A DNA stretch of 64,000 nt. Origin: Aestuariivita sp. Its GTDB lineage: Bacteria; Pseudomonadota; Alphaproteobacteria; Rhodobacterales; Rhodobacteraceae. How positions within the stretch are numbered: the first letter of the stretch is position 1; every line of letters starts with the position of its first letter. Under the pieces are notes generated by a model. The model saw nothing but the letters and a program-made list of their open reading frames with translations. It ran no database searches and was not told the DNA's origin. The position numbers and the translations under genes are program-made. The stretch spans positions 372,001-436,000 of the forward strand of contig JAGYKE010000005.1 in NCBI GenBank assembly GCA_018401465.1. Reading direction: 5' to 3'. Shown one piece after another: positions 35,809 through 46,199 of the stretch.

Positions 35809-36606
35809 ATGTACGATGCTCCCGCAAACAAGCAGTCGGTCGACCAGAGCAATCAGAAGATCACGGCCCGCAATGTGCAGGTCTTCTATGGCGACAAGCA
35901 GGCGCTTAGGGACGTTTCCGTCGATATTGAGGACCGGACCGTGACCGCCTTCATAGGCCCGTCGGGCTGCGGCAAGTCGACATTCCTGCGCTGCCTCAAC
36001 CGGATGAATGACACTGTGGCGATCGCACGGGTTGAGGGCGATATCCGTCTGGATGGCGAGGACATCTATCACCCCATGGTCGACCCGGTGCAGTTGCGCG
36101 CCAAGGTGGGCATGGTGTTCCAGAAGCCGAACCCGTTTCCGAAATCGATCTATGACAACGTCGCCTATGGCCCCAAGATCCACGGGCTCACGCGCTCCAA
36201 GTCGGAACTCGACGGGATCGTCGAGGAAAGCCTCAAGCGCGCGGCGCTCTGGAACGAAGTGAAGGACCGGCTGCAGGAAAGCGGCACGGGCCTGTCGGGC
36301 GGCCAGCAGCAGCGCCTGTGCATCGCCCGCGCCGTGGCCACCGGCCCCGAGGTCCTGCTGATGGACGAACCCTGCAGCGCGCTCGACCCCATCGCCACCG
36401 CGCAGGTCGAGGAACTGATCGACGACCTCCGTCAGAACTATTCCGTGGTGATCGTCACCCATTCGATGCAGCAGGCCGCCCGCGTCAGCCAAAAGACAGC
36501 GTTCTTCCATCTGGGCAATCTGGTCGAATATGGTGAGACCGGCACGATCTTCACCAATCCGCAGGACCCGCGCACCGAAAGCTATATCACCGGACGGATC
36601 GGATAG
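35809..36606 (+). CDS. pstB: Phosphate ABC transporter ATPase PstB
   Basis: 265 residues. Walker [10 protein letters not shown] (50-58), LNRMNDT typical of PstB, signature [16 protein letters not shown] near 163, Walker [13 protein letters not shown] near 185, switch His in VTHSMQQA. Powers phosphate import. Four bases separate its stop from phoU. Confidence 0.96.
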   Translation: MYDAPANKQSVDQSNQKITARNVQVFYGDKQALRDVSVDIEDRTVTAFIGPSGCGKSTFLRCLNRMNDTVAIARVEGDIRLDGEDIYHPMVDPVQLRAKVGMVFQKPNPFPKSIYDNVAYGPKIHGLTRSKSELDGIVEESLKRAALWNEVKDRLQESGTGLSGGQQQRLCIARAVATGPEVLLMDEPCSALDPIATAQVEELIDDLRQNYSVVIVTHSMQQAARVSQKTAFFHLGNLVEYGETGTIFTNPQDPRTESYITGRIG

Positions 36607-36610
36607 GATC

Positions 36611-37324
36611 ATGAGCGGCAAGCACATCGTTTCGTCCTTCGACCGCGATCTGGAAGCGATCCAGGCCAAGGTCATGCGCATGGGAGGTCTGGCCGAAGTC
36701 GCCATGCGCGATGCGGTTCAGGCGCTTGAACTGGGCGATCTGGAGATGGCCGAGACGGTGCGCCGCAACGACGCCGCCATCGACGCCCTGAACGAGGAAA
36801 TCCGCGCCTCCGCCGCGCAGCTTCTTGCACTGCGCGCGCCCACGGCCATCGACCTGCGCGTGATCCTCAGCGTCATGACGATCTCGTCCAGCCTCGAACG
36901 GATCGGGGATTACGCCAAGAACATCGCCAAGCGCGTCAGCGCGATCTCCGGTCAGCAGCAGATCAACGGCAGCTACGGGACCCTGCGCCGGATGACGCAG
37001 TTCGTGATCTCGATGCTGTCGGATGCCCTCGACAGCTATATCCAGCACAATGTGGAACTGGCGCGCGACGTCTCGGATCGCGACCGCGAAGCGGATCAGA
37101 TGTATAATACCCTCTTCCGGTCGCTTCTGACCCACATGATGGAAGATCATCGCAACATCGCGGCAGGAATGCACCTGCATTTCATGGCCAAGAACATCGA
37201 ACGCTGCGGCGATCACGCCACCGCAATCGCGGAACAGACGATCTACATGGTCACCGGAGAAAAGCCCGCCGATGACCGCCCGAAGGCCGACGTGACCGCC
37301 ACGACGATGGAAGGCAACGCCTGA
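36611..37324 (+). CDS. phoU: Phosphate signalling protein PhoU
   Basis: 237 residues, two PhoU three-helix repeats with metal-binding patterns (RNDAAIDALNEEI near 55 and DREADQMYNTLF near 158, and ERIGDYAKNIAK and ERCGDHATAIAE). It links PstB status to the PhoR kinase and represses the Pho regulon at high phosphate. One base separates it from phoB. Confidence 0.95.
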   Translation: MSGKHIVSSFDRDLEAIQAKVMRMGGLAEVAMRDAVQALELGDLEMAETVRRNDAAIDALNEEIRASAAQLLALRAPTAIDLRVILSVMTISSSLERIGDYAKNIAKRVSAISGQQQINGSYGTLRRMTQFVISMLSDALDSYIQHNVELARDVSDRDREADQMYNTLFRSLLTHMMEDHRNIAAGMHLHFMAKNIERCGDHATAIAEQTIYMVTGEKPADDRPKADVTATTMEGNA

Positions 37325-37325
37325 A

Positions 37326-38015
37326 ATGTCACCCGACCAGCCCAGCGTTCTTGTCGTGGAGGACGAGCTCGCCCAGCGCGAGGTGCTGTCCTACAACCTC
37401 GAGGCAGAAGGCTTCCGCGTTCTGACCGCAGCTGACGGCGACGAGGCGCTGCTGCAGATCGAGGAACAGCTGCCCGACGTCATCGTGCTCGACTGGATGT
37501 TGCCGCGCGTCTCGGGAATCGAGGTCTGCCGCCGCATCAAGATGCGGCCCGAATTGCGGCGCATCCCCGTGATCATGCTCTCTGCACGGTCCGAGGAAGT
37601 GGACCGCGTTCGCGGGCTGGAAACCGGCGCCGACGACTATGTGGTTAAACCTTACTCGGTGCTGGAACTGATGGCGCGAGTGCGCACCCAGCTGCGGCGC
37701 GCGCGTCCCTCGACCGTGGGCGAAAGGCTGGAATTCGAGGATATCGTTCTCGACAGCGAAACCCACCGCGTCACCCGCTCGGGTGCCGACCTCAAGCTCG
37801 GCCCGACGGAATTCCGCCTGCTGACCACCTTCATGGAAAAGCCCGGCCGCGTCTGGAGTCGCGAGCAACTGCTCGACCGGGTCTGGGGGCGCGACATCTA
37901 TGTCGATACCCGCACGGTGGACGTGCATATCGGACGGCTGCGCAAGGCGCTGTGCAAGCATGGCGGCGAAGACCCGCTGCGCACCGTGCGCGGCGCGGGC
38001 TATGCGCTGGGCTGA
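37326..38015 (+). CDS. phoB: Phosphate response regulator PhoB
   Basis: 229 residues: receiver domain with E12/D13, phosphoryl D56 and K108, then an OmpR-type winged helix (residues ~130-228; LGPTEFRLLTTFMEKPGRVWSR split over 159-180). Should bind the Pho boxes ahead of phoX and pstS. No phoR gene follows; the kinase must be elsewhere. The 3' end overlaps rlmJ by 16 bases. Confidence 0.94.
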   Translation: MSPDQPSVLVVEDELAQREVLSYNLEAEGFRVLTAADGDEALLQIEEQLPDVIVLDWMLPRVSGIEVCRRIKMRPELRRIPVIMLSARSEEVDRVRGLETGADDYVVKPYSVLELMARVRTQLRRARPSTVGERLEFEDIVLDSETHRVTRSGADLKLGPTEFRLLTTFMEKPGRVWSREQLLDRVWGRDIYVDTRTVDVHIGRLRKALCKHGGEDPLRTVRGAGYALG

Positions 38016-38785
38016 AGGCCCGCGAAGATCTTCGACAGCCGCGCGGCCTCGTCTTGAAGGCCGAAGGGCGGGTTGGTGACGATCATCCCCGATCCGATCA
38101 TGCGGTGGCCTTCGCGCACGGGGGGAAACCGGACTTCGTGACGAAGGGCACCGGGGCTTGCCGCGAGGATCGCCTGCACCATCGCCGCATGCGACCCGCC
38201 CGACAGGATCGGATACCACAACGCAATGATGCCGACATTCCAGCGCCGGCTGATCGCGGCGATGTGCCCGGGGATAGCGTCGTAATCGGCCTTCACCTCG
38301 TAGGAGGGGTCGATCAGCATCAGGCCGCGGCGCGGGGTCGGCGGGCAGATGGCGCGGGCCAACTCGAACCCGTCCCGGCGATACGGCGTGGCGCACCCCG
38401 CCATTGCCCCGGCCAGCGCGGCATGTTCCTGCGGATGCAGTTCGGCCAGATGCAGCGCATCGCCCGGGCGCAGCGACAGTGCCGCGATCAGCGGCGATCC
38501 GGGATAGACCTGTGCGCCATGCACCACCCGCGCCGCCGCCAGAACCTGGCGATAGGGATGGTCAGGTGCAAAGGCCTGCTCAAGCCGCCCGATCCCGGCC
38601 GCCGCCTCGCCCGTGCGCAGCGCCGCCGCATCGTCCAGCCGATAGAGACCCCGCCCCGCATGGGTTTCGATGTAGCTGAGCGGCTTGTCCTTGAGAGTGA
38701 GGTAATCAAGCATCCACGCTAGCAGCGCGTGCTTGTGAACATCGGCGAGGTTTCCCGCGTGGTAGATGTGCTGGTAGGACAACAT
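38000..38785 (-). CDS. rlmJ: 23S rRNA (adenine2030-N6)-methyltransferase RlmJ
   Basis: 261 residues. Standard N-terminus MLSYQHIYHAGNLADVHKH, SAM region ETHAGRGLY, and catalytic motif LMLIDPSYE (DPPY-like). Methylates A2030 of 23S rRNA. ATG 38785 chosen for that family start. Convergent with phoB. Confidence 0.92.
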   Translation of the reverse strand: MLSYQHIYHAGNLADVHKHALLAWMLDYLTLKDKPLSYIETHAGRGLYRLDDAAALRTGEAAAGIGRLEQAFAPDHPYRQVLAAARVVHGAQVYPGSPLIAALSLRPGDALHLAELHPQEHAALAGAMAGCATPYRRDGFELARAICPPTPRRGLMLIDPSYEVKADYDAIPGHIAAISRRWNVGIIALWYPILSGGSHAAMVQAILAASPGALRHEVRFPPVREGHRMIGSGMIVTNPPFGLQDEAARLSKIFAGLQPSA

Positions 38786-38882
38786 GGGCATCGGCCTAGA
38801 CCCGCTTGGCCGCCCGCGCAAGGGGTGCCCCGCCGACTGTTGGCATGCTAAGGCAGTCGCCGCGACAAGGAAGGTATTCGCC

Positions 38883-41015
38883 ATGCAGACCCCCCTGCCC
38901 CTGACCCGCGACCTGGTGCTGATCGGCGGCGGGCACACGCATGCGCTGGTCCTGCGGATGTGGGGGATGAACCCGCTGCCCGGTGTGCGGGTGACGGTGA
39001 TCAACCCGGGGCCGAAGGCGCCCTATTCGGGCATGTTGCCCGGTCATCTGGCGGGGCACTACGACCGCGCGACGCTTGACATCGACCTCGTGCGGCTGGC
39101 GCGGTTCGCGGGGGCGCGCGTGATCCTCGGCGCCGCGACAGGGATCGACCCCGCGCGCCGCGAGATCACGGTCGACGGGAGCGCGGCGCCGGTGGGATAC
39201 GACATCGCCTCGGTCGATGTGGGTATCACCAGCGCAATGCCTGCGCTGCCCGGCTTTGCAGAACACGGGGTGCCCGCCAAACCGCTTGGCCCCTTTGCCG
39301 ACGCCTGGGCGGCTTATCTGAACGGCAATGGCCCTGCCCGCGTCGCAGTGATCGGTGCCGGCGTCGCGGGGGCCGAAATCGCGATGGCGCTGGCCCATGC
39401 CCTGCGCGGCAAGGGGCGCGCGGCAGAGGTCACGCTGGTCGAACACGACCGCGCCTTCACCGCCCTGCGCCCCGGCACTGCGGACAGGCTGCGCCAGGCG
39501 CTGTCGCGGCAGGGCGTGACCCTGCGCGAAGGCGCGAAGATCGTGCAGGTGACCGACGCGGGCATGATCCTGTCGGATCGCACGCTGATCGAAGCCGGGT
39601 TCGTGACCGGTGCCGCAGGCGCGCGCCCGCATCCCTGGCTGGCGGAAAGCGGGCTTGAGGTGACCGACGGGTTCCTGAACGTGGACACGCGGCTGCGCAC
39701 GTCGGACGCCCGCATCTTCGCGGCGGGCGATTGCGCGCATATGGTCGCCTCCCCGCGCCCCAAGGCGGGGGTCTACGCGGTGCGGCAGGCGCCGATCCTC
39801 TTCCACAACCTGCGCGCGGCGCTGAGCGGCGCGGGAGGACTGCGCCCCTACCGCCCGCAGCGCGACTATCTCAAGCTGATCTCGCTGGGTGAAAAGTCGG
39901 CGCTGGCCGACCGGTTCGGGATCAGCCTTGCTGGGCCCCTCCTGTGGCGCTGGAAGGACCGGATCGACCGCGGTTTCATGGAGCGGTTCCGCGACCTGCC
40001 CGCGATGCCGCCCCCTGCCCTGCCCTGGCCGCGCGCCGCGGGGATGCGCGAGGCGCTGGGGCCGAAGCCGCTCTGCGGCGGGTGCGGGTCGAAGCTGGGG
40101 CGCGCGGCACTGGCGCGCGCGCTGGGCACCGATGGTGCCCCCGGCGAGGATGCGGCGCTTCTGGACACCGGTGGGGTGCGCCAGGTCTTCAGCACAGACA
40201 CGCTGCGGCCCATGGTGGCCGATCCCGGGATGATGGCGCGGATCACGACCGTGCATGCGCTGGGCGATATCTGGGCCATGGGGGCCAAGCCGCAGGCGGG
40301 GCTGCTCACCGTGGTCCTGCCCCGCATGGCCGAGCCGCTGGCCGAACGCACCCTGTCCGAAATCGTGGCCGAAGTGCGCGCGGTGCTGGGGGATGCAGGC
40401 GCGGTGCTGTCGGGCGGGCACAGCACGCAAGGGGCAGAGCTGACCATCGGGCTGTCGCTGACGGGGCTTTGCGCGGGCGCGCCCGTCACGCTGGCCGGTG
40501 CGCGGCCCGGCGACGCGCTGATCCTGACAAAGCCCCTCGGGTCCGGCACGATCATGGCGGCCGAGATGCAGGGCAAGGCCGATGGCGCCGACGTGGCGCG
40601 TGCGCTGGCCGTCATGACCCGGCCGCAGGGCGCGGCGGCGGCGATCCTGTCAGGCGCGCATGCGATGACCGATGTGACCGGGTTCGGGCTGGCCGGGCAT
40701 CTTGCCAATCTTTGCGCCGCCTCAGACGTGGGCGCGCAGGTGGTGCTGGCGGATGTGCCGCTCTTGCCCGGTGCGCTGGAGCTTGCCGCGCGGGGCGTGC
40801 GGTCTTCGATCTTTCCGTCGAACCGCGCGATACTGCCGGGCGCGCCGGAGGGCCCGCGTGCCGATCTCCTCTTCGATCCACAGACAGGCGGCGGGCTGCT
40901 GGCGGCGGTGGCGGGCGATGGGGCTGTGGAACTGGCAGCACTTCGGGACGCAGGCTACGACGCCGCCCTCATTGGCCGGATCACCGACCGCGCCGGTCAG
41001 ATCGCGATCGTCTGA
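38883..41015 (+). CDS. selD: Selenide water dikinase SelD fused to an NADH-dehydrogenase-like domain
   Basis: 710 residues. Residues 1-~375 are an FAD/NAD oxidoreductase (LVLIGGGHTHALVLR, AVIGAGVAGAEIAMAL, RIFAAGDCAHM); ~390-710 are SelD, with catalytic-type C401 and K404 in CGGCGSKLG and the ATP region GEDAALLDTG. SelD makes selenophosphate from selenide and ATP; the fused domain may supply reduced selenium. The fusion recurs in other bacteria. Convergent with mnmH, overlapping it by 19 bases, which points to selenouridine in tRNA as the use. Confidence 0.9.
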   Translation: MQTPLPLTRDLVLIGGGHTHALVLRMWGMNPLPGVRVTVINPGPKAPYSGMLPGHLAGHYDRATLDIDLVRLARFAGARVILGAATGIDPARREITVDGSAAPVGYDIASVDVGITSAMPALPGFAEHGVPAKPLGPFADAWAAYLNGNGPARVAVIGAGVAGAEIAMALAHALRGKGRAAEVTLVEHDRAFTALRPGTADRLRQALSRQGVTLREGAKIVQVTDAGMILSDRTLIEAGFVTGAAGARPHPWLAESGLEVTDGFLNVDTRLRTSDARIFAAGDCAHMVASPRPKAGVYAVRQAPILFHNLRAALSGAGGLRPYRPQRDYLKLISLGEKSALADRFGISLAGPLLWRWKDRIDRGFMERFRDLPAMPPPALPWPRAAGMREALGPKPLCGGCGSKLGRAALARALGTDGAPGEDAALLDTGGVRQVFSTDTLRPMVADPGMMARITTVHALGDIWAMGAKPQAGLLTVVLPRMAEPLAERTLSEIVAEVRAVLGDAGAVLSGGHSTQGAELTIGLSLTGLCAGAPVTLAGARPGDALILTKPLGSGTIMAAEMQGKADGADVARALAVMTRPQGAAAAILSGAHAMTDVTGFGLAGHLANLCAASDVGAQVVLADVPLLPGALELAARGVRSSIFPSNRAILPGAPEGPRADLLFDPQTGGGLLAAVAGDGAVELAALRDAGYDAALIGRITDRAGQIAIV

Positions 41016-42055
41016 ACCGCCTCGGCCACCCGGTCGGCGAGGATCTCGAGCGCGGGCGGATCAAGGCTCTCTGTCGTGAGGCGCGCCGCCACGACCGGCG
41101 CGCGTGCCTCCTGTCCCTTGTCATAGGCCGGATCATAATGATCCTCGGCCAGCGACCGGCAGAGCGAAAGCCGCGCGCCCTCGGCGATCATCCCCTCCCA
41201 CCGGTCGACGAGCGCATGGCTGCGGTGAAAGCGCAAGGGTTGCAGCCGCGCGCGCAGCGTGTCGGCGTCAGACAGGATGTCGTCATACGCCTCCGCCAGA
41301 TACCGGGCGCGGGCGTCGATGGGTGCGGTGATCTCGATGATCGGCGCGGCCTTCATCGCCTGCCACAGACCCGGCGGCAGGATCAGGCGGCCGATCTTGC
41401 TGCTTTCCGCCTCGACCACCAGCACCTGCGCGGGATCGCACCGGCACAGGGCCTGCGCCAGCCGCGTCTCGAAGGTCTTCTGGCTGGGCTGGGCCTCAGA
41501 CCGCGCCCCCAGCAGCGACCCGCGATGCTGCGCCAGCCCTTCGAGGTCGAGAACCTGCACCCCCCGCGCCGCCAGCAGCGGCAGTAGCGCGGTCTTGGCC
41601 GTGCCGGTATGCCCGCCCAGCTGCACGATGCGCAGCGGCAGGGGCGCGTCGTAGAGATAGGACTGCACCGCGCGCCGGAAGGCGCGATAGCCGCCGTCTA
41701 CCGTCCGCGCGTCCCAGCCGATTTCACGCAGCATCCAGGCAAAGGCACCGGACCGCTGCCCGCCGCGCCAGCAATAGACCAGCGGCCGCCATCCCTTGGG
41801 GCGGTCGGCAAGCGGGCCTTCCACATGGGCGGCGGCATTGCGGAACACCAGCGACGCGCCGATCTTGCGCGCCTCGAAAGGCGAGACCTGCTTGTAGATC
41901 GTGCCGACGCGGGCGCGTTCTTCGTCGTTCAGGACGGGAAGGCTGATCGCGCCCGGCACGTGATCTTCGGCGAATTCGGACGGGCTTCGAACATCGATCA
42001 CCGTATCGGCATCGGGGGCGAAGAACTGGTCGAGGGAAAGTTTGACGCGCGTCAT
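40997..42055 (-). CDS. mnmH: tRNA 2-selenouridine synthase MnmH (SelU)
   Basis: 352 residues. N-terminal rhodanese domain with catalytic C95 (YCWRGGQRS) and a C-terminal P-loop domain (GGHTGTAKT, 147-155). Replaces sulfur by selenium at U34 of some tRNAs by way of a geranylated intermediate, using selenophosphate from SelD. ATG 42055 (MTRVKLSLDQFF) is the family-like start. Confidence 0.92.
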   Translation of the reverse strand: MTRVKLSLDQFFAPDADTVIDVRSPSEFAEDHVPGAISLPVLNDEERARVGTIYKQVSPFEARKIGASLVFRNAAAHVEGPLADRPKGWRPLVYCWRGGQRSGAFAWMLREIGWDARTVDGGYRAFRRAVQSYLYDAPLPLRIVQLGGHTGTAKTALLPLLAARGVQVLDLEGLAQHRGSLLGARSEAQPSQKTFETRLAQALCRCDPAQVLVVEAESSKIGRLILPPGLWQAMKAAPIIEITAPIDARARYLAEAYDDILSDADTLRARLQPLRFHRSHALVDRWEGMIAEGARLSLCRSLAEDHYDPAYDKGQEARAPVVAARLTTESLDPPALEILADRVAEAVQTIAI

Positions 42056-42066
42056 GGCGCGCAGGT

Positions 42067-42291
42067 CTAGTCGTCCTTGGGCGCGGGGGGAAGGGCGATG
42101 ATGGTGTTGTTCTTCTCCTGCGCCTGCGCGGCCTGCCGCGCTTCGGCCAGCCGCCGCTTGGACTGCTGGCGGAGATCGCAGACGGAACAGGCTTCTTCCG
42201 CCTGCGGGACAGGCTGCGGCGCGGGCGTCTCGCCCGCCTGCGCGGCGACGGCGATCAGCGCCGCCGACAGGATCACCAGCGCCCGCATCAT
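42067..42291 (-). CDS. Small exported CxxC protein
   Basis: 74 residues: signal peptide (ALVILSAALIAVAAQA), a Pro-rich stretch, then ACSVCDLRQQSKRRL with a CxxC pair, and a charged tail. It starts by an ATGA overlap with the demethylase gene upstream, so it is the last gene of the transporter-demethylase operon. Not recognised; the CxxC could bind metal or act in redox. Confidence 0.6.
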   Translation of the reverse strand: MMRALVILSAALIAVAAQAGETPAPQPVPQAEEACSVCDLRQQSKRRLAEARQAAQAQEKNNTIIALPPAPKDD

Positions 42292-44372
42292 TCCGCCGCC
42301 CTCGCCCAGCGCGCGGCGAGATCGTCAAGGCCCACATCGACCCGGTCATGGCGCAGCGGCACGTCGACATCGACCGGGCTGTCAAGCTGGCGGGCATAGA
42401 GGTGCCCGGCATGCACCGCCCCGGCGATGATCGACGGTGCCTCGCAATCGCCGATCCGGGTCAGGGTGAAGGACAGTTCGCCCAGCGCGCGCAGGTCTTG
42501 GTAGAGGCTACCCTGCGGCGCGCGCGCGGTGACAAGGACGACATTCGCCGCCGCCACCGCCTTCTGCGCGCCGGAATAGCCGCAGTCGAGGATCGCCTCG
42601 CGCCCGTCGAAGGCGCTCAGCGTCTGGGCCAGTTCGATGCGCACGCCCATCTCCATCAGCCGCGACCGCACGCGCCAGCGTTCGGTCGTGTGCCCCGACC
42701 ACGGGGACACGCTGTCGCCTTCCGTGACGAAGGTGACGGGGACACCCGCCGAGCGCAGCTTTTCGGCGATGACGCTGCCCATGTAGTAGCCGTCGGTGTC
42801 GAAGATCAGCGTGGGGCCTTCGGGCAGACGGCCGTCCATGATGTCGTCTGGCGTGAAGACGCGCGCGGCGGCCTCGCCCGTCGCCACGTCGCGGAAGGCC
42901 TCGCCGTCGAAGCGGTCGCGCCGCCAGCGCGCGCCGGTGGCGATGGCCACGTGATCGGCGCCCACCTCGAGCACGTCAGCCGCCGACAGCGGGCTTTCGC
43001 GGAAGACCTCGACATTCGGCATCTGCAGGATCTGCGTCACGCGGTAGTCGCGCACGCGGATGTATTCCGACATGCCCGGCAGCGCGGCTTCCCGCGTCAC
43101 GCGCCCGCCAAGGTCGCGCCCGGCCTCGGCCAGCATCACGTCATAGCCGCGTTCGCCAAGCGCGCGCGCAGCCTCGAGCCCCGCAGGCCCGCCGCCCACC
43201 ACCAGCACGCGGGCCTCGGACCCCTTCTTCGCGATGATCTCGGGGTGCCAGCCGCGACGCCATTCCTCGCCCATCGTGGGGTTCTGGGTGCAGCGGATCG
43301 GCACGCCCAGCGTGTCGCCCGCATAGCAGATGTTGCAGCCGATGCATTCGCGGATCGCCTCGAGCCGCCCGTCGCGGATCTTGGCGGGCAGGTAGGGATC
43401 GGCGATCGACGGCCGCGCGGCACCGATGAAATCGGTCACGCCACGCCGCACCTGCCCCACCATCGTATCAGGCGAGGTGAAGCGCCCTACCGTGACCACC
43501 GGTTTCCTCGTCACCGACTTGACCCAGTTCATGTAGGGTTCGAGCGAAGCTTCCTTGATGAAGCGCGACACGCCCATCTCGACCGAATAATCGGCGATGT
43601 TGATATCCCAGAGGTCGGGCAGATCGGCCAGCATCTCGAACATGTCGCGGCGTTCGCCGGTGATGGGGTGGCCGTCTTCGCCGATTTCCTCGTCGGCGGC
43701 GAAACGCACGGCGACGGCGCAGCGATCGCCGACGGCGTCTTTCGTTTCCTCGATCAATTCGCGGACAAGGCGCACGCGGTTTTCAAGGGTCCCGCCATAT
43801 TCGTCGCCACGCCGGTTCATGCGCGGGTTGAGGAAGTTCGACACCAGATAGCCATGCGTCGCATAGACATAGACCACGTCGAAGCCCGCATCCCGCGCCC
43901 GGATCGCCGCCTTGCGGTGCCAGCGGCGCAGATCGGCTATGTCGGTGCGGTCCATCGCGCGGGTCTGGACAGGGTGACCGACAAGGTTCGGGTAGCTCTC
44001 CATGTCAAGCGCGGGCATGCGCGAGAACAGGTTCCCCGACCGCGCCCCGCCATACCAGAGCTCGACCCCGGCCAGCGCGCCGTGTTCGTGCACCGCATCC
44101 GTCATCAGCCGGTGCGCGCGCACGTCGCTGTCATCCCAGAGCGACGCATAAGGATGCGCCATGTCGTCGGACGACGGGTGGATCGAGCAATACTCGGTGC
44201 AGATCACGCCCCAGCCGCCTTCGGCCTTCACCTTCCGCATTGCCGCCAGCGTGCGCGGGAACTGCCAGCCCATGCCGGTGCAGTGGGGCACCTGATAGAA
44301 CCGGTTCGGCGCCGTCACCGGGCCGATGCGGACGGGTTCGAACAGGATGTCGTAACGGGGATCGCGGGTCAT
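42288..44372 (-). CDS. DgcA/StcD-type flavoprotein N-demethylase (TMADH family)
   Basis: 694 residues, the length of dimethylglycine (DgcA), N-methylproline (StcD) or trimethylamine dehydrogenases. FMN TIM barrel (1-~330), 4Fe-4S ligands C343, C346, C349 and C361, then FAD/NAD domains (VLVVGGGPAGLEAARAL near 395). It would oxidatively remove an N-methyl group from a methylated amine or amino acid. Lies after a BetI-like regulator and a polyamine/betaine-type importer, which supports such a substrate; which one cannot be read. ATG 44372 chosen for the family N-terminus (RYDILFEPVRIGP). Confidence 0.82.
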   Translation of the reverse strand: MTRDPRYDILFEPVRIGPVTAPNRFYQVPHCTGMGWQFPRTLAAMRKVKAEGGWGVICTEYCSIHPSSDDMAHPYASLWDDSDVRAHRLMTDAVHEHGALAGVELWYGGARSGNLFSRMPALDMESYPNLVGHPVQTRAMDRTDIADLRRWHRKAAIRARDAGFDVVYVYATHGYLVSNFLNPRMNRRGDEYGGTLENRVRLVRELIEETKDAVGDRCAVAVRFAADEEIGEDGHPITGERRDMFEMLADLPDLWDINIADYSVEMGVSRFIKEASLEPYMNWVKSVTRKPVVTVGRFTSPDTMVGQVRRGVTDFIGAARPSIADPYLPAKIRDGRLEAIRECIGCNICYAGDTLGVPIRCTQNPTMGEEWRRGWHPEIIAKKGSEARVLVVGGGPAGLEAARALGERGYDVMLAEAGRDLGGRVTREAALPGMSEYIRVRDYRVTQILQMPNVEVFRESPLSAADVLEVGADHVAIATGARWRRDRFDGEAFRDVATGEAAARVFTPDDIMDGRLPEGPTLIFDTDGYYMGSVIAEKLRSAGVPVTFVTEGDSVSPWSGHTTERWRVRSRLMEMGVRIELAQTLSAFDGREAILDCGYSGAQKAVAAANVVLVTARAPQGSLYQDLRALGELSFTLTRIGDCEAPSIIAGAVHAGHLYARQLDSPVDVDVPLRHDRVDVGLDDLAARWARAAE

Positions 44373-44379
44373 GGTATCC

Positions 44380-45048
44380 TCAAATCCAGCGCGCATCGGG
44401 CGCGGGTGTCGCGAAATGCCGGGGATAGAGCGACGCGAGATAGGCCATCACATGATCCTTTCCCGCCGTCCGCCTGTATTCCGACGGATAAAGCAGGATG
44501 TTCAGCCACATCCCGTCGTAAAGGCTTTCCAGCCCAAGCGCGACCTGACGCGGCGCGGGGCCGGTATAGCCGCCGCTGTCGCGGATCTCTCGGATGAGCG
44601 CGATGGTGGTCTCGAAGCGCTCGGTGTCGATATCCTCGATCAGCGACCGGTAGACATCGCGCCGCCCGGCTTCGCCATAGAAGGCGAACCAGACCGACAG
44701 CTTGCGCTGGGTGCAGATGCGCGGATGAAAGTGCGACGCCACGATCGCCTCGAGCTTTTGCGCCGCGCTCTGCCCGTCCGCGCGGTGCGCCTTCTTCCAT
44801 TGTTCGTGATGTTCGCGCGCAAGGTAGAGCAGCGTCTCCTCAAGCAGCTTCTGCTTGGTCTTGAAATGGAAGTTGACAAGGCCAATCGACAGCCCCGCCC
44901 CTTCGGTGACGCTGGACATGGTGGTGCCGCCGATGCCGTGGCGCGCGATGGAATCGATGGTCGCCTCGATCAGCTGCTGGCGCCGCACGGCCTTCGCTTC
45001 GGTCCGCCGCCCGGTGGGGCCATCGGATTTCTTCAACACTTCGTTCAT
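44380..45048 (-). CDS. BetI-like TetR-family repressor (first copy)
   Basis: 222 residues. HTH region TMSSVTEGAGLSIGLVNFHF near residues 43-62; the C-terminal part (SVWFAFYGEAGRRD) belongs to the BetI type, which senses choline-like ligands. Embedded in the operon it probably controls, seven bases ahead of the demethylase. The likely operator is the palindrome at 49263-49280. Related to the second repressor at 52092-52736. Confidence 0.83.
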   Translation of the reverse strand: MNEVLKKSDGPTGRRTEAKAVRRQQLIEATIDSIARHGIGGTTMSSVTEGAGLSIGLVNFHFKTKQKLLEETLLYLAREHHEQWKKAHRADGQSAAQKLEAIVASHFHPRICTQRKLSVWFAFYGEAGRRDVYRSLIEDIDTERFETTIALIREIRDSGGYTGPAPRQVALGLESLYDGMWLNILLYPSEYRRTAGKDHVMAYLASLYPRHFATPAPDARWI

Positions 45049-45084
45049 TTGCTTCGTCCGGCTGCCCCGGAGGGCGGGAAAAAC

Positions 45085-46185
<1,101 letters not shown>

Positions 46186-46199
46186 TTGGGTTGGTCTTT

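Noticed and set aside
42348-44597. 749-codon open frame on the plus strand
   Set aside because: Antisense to the N-demethylase with intact Fe-S and FAD motifs.
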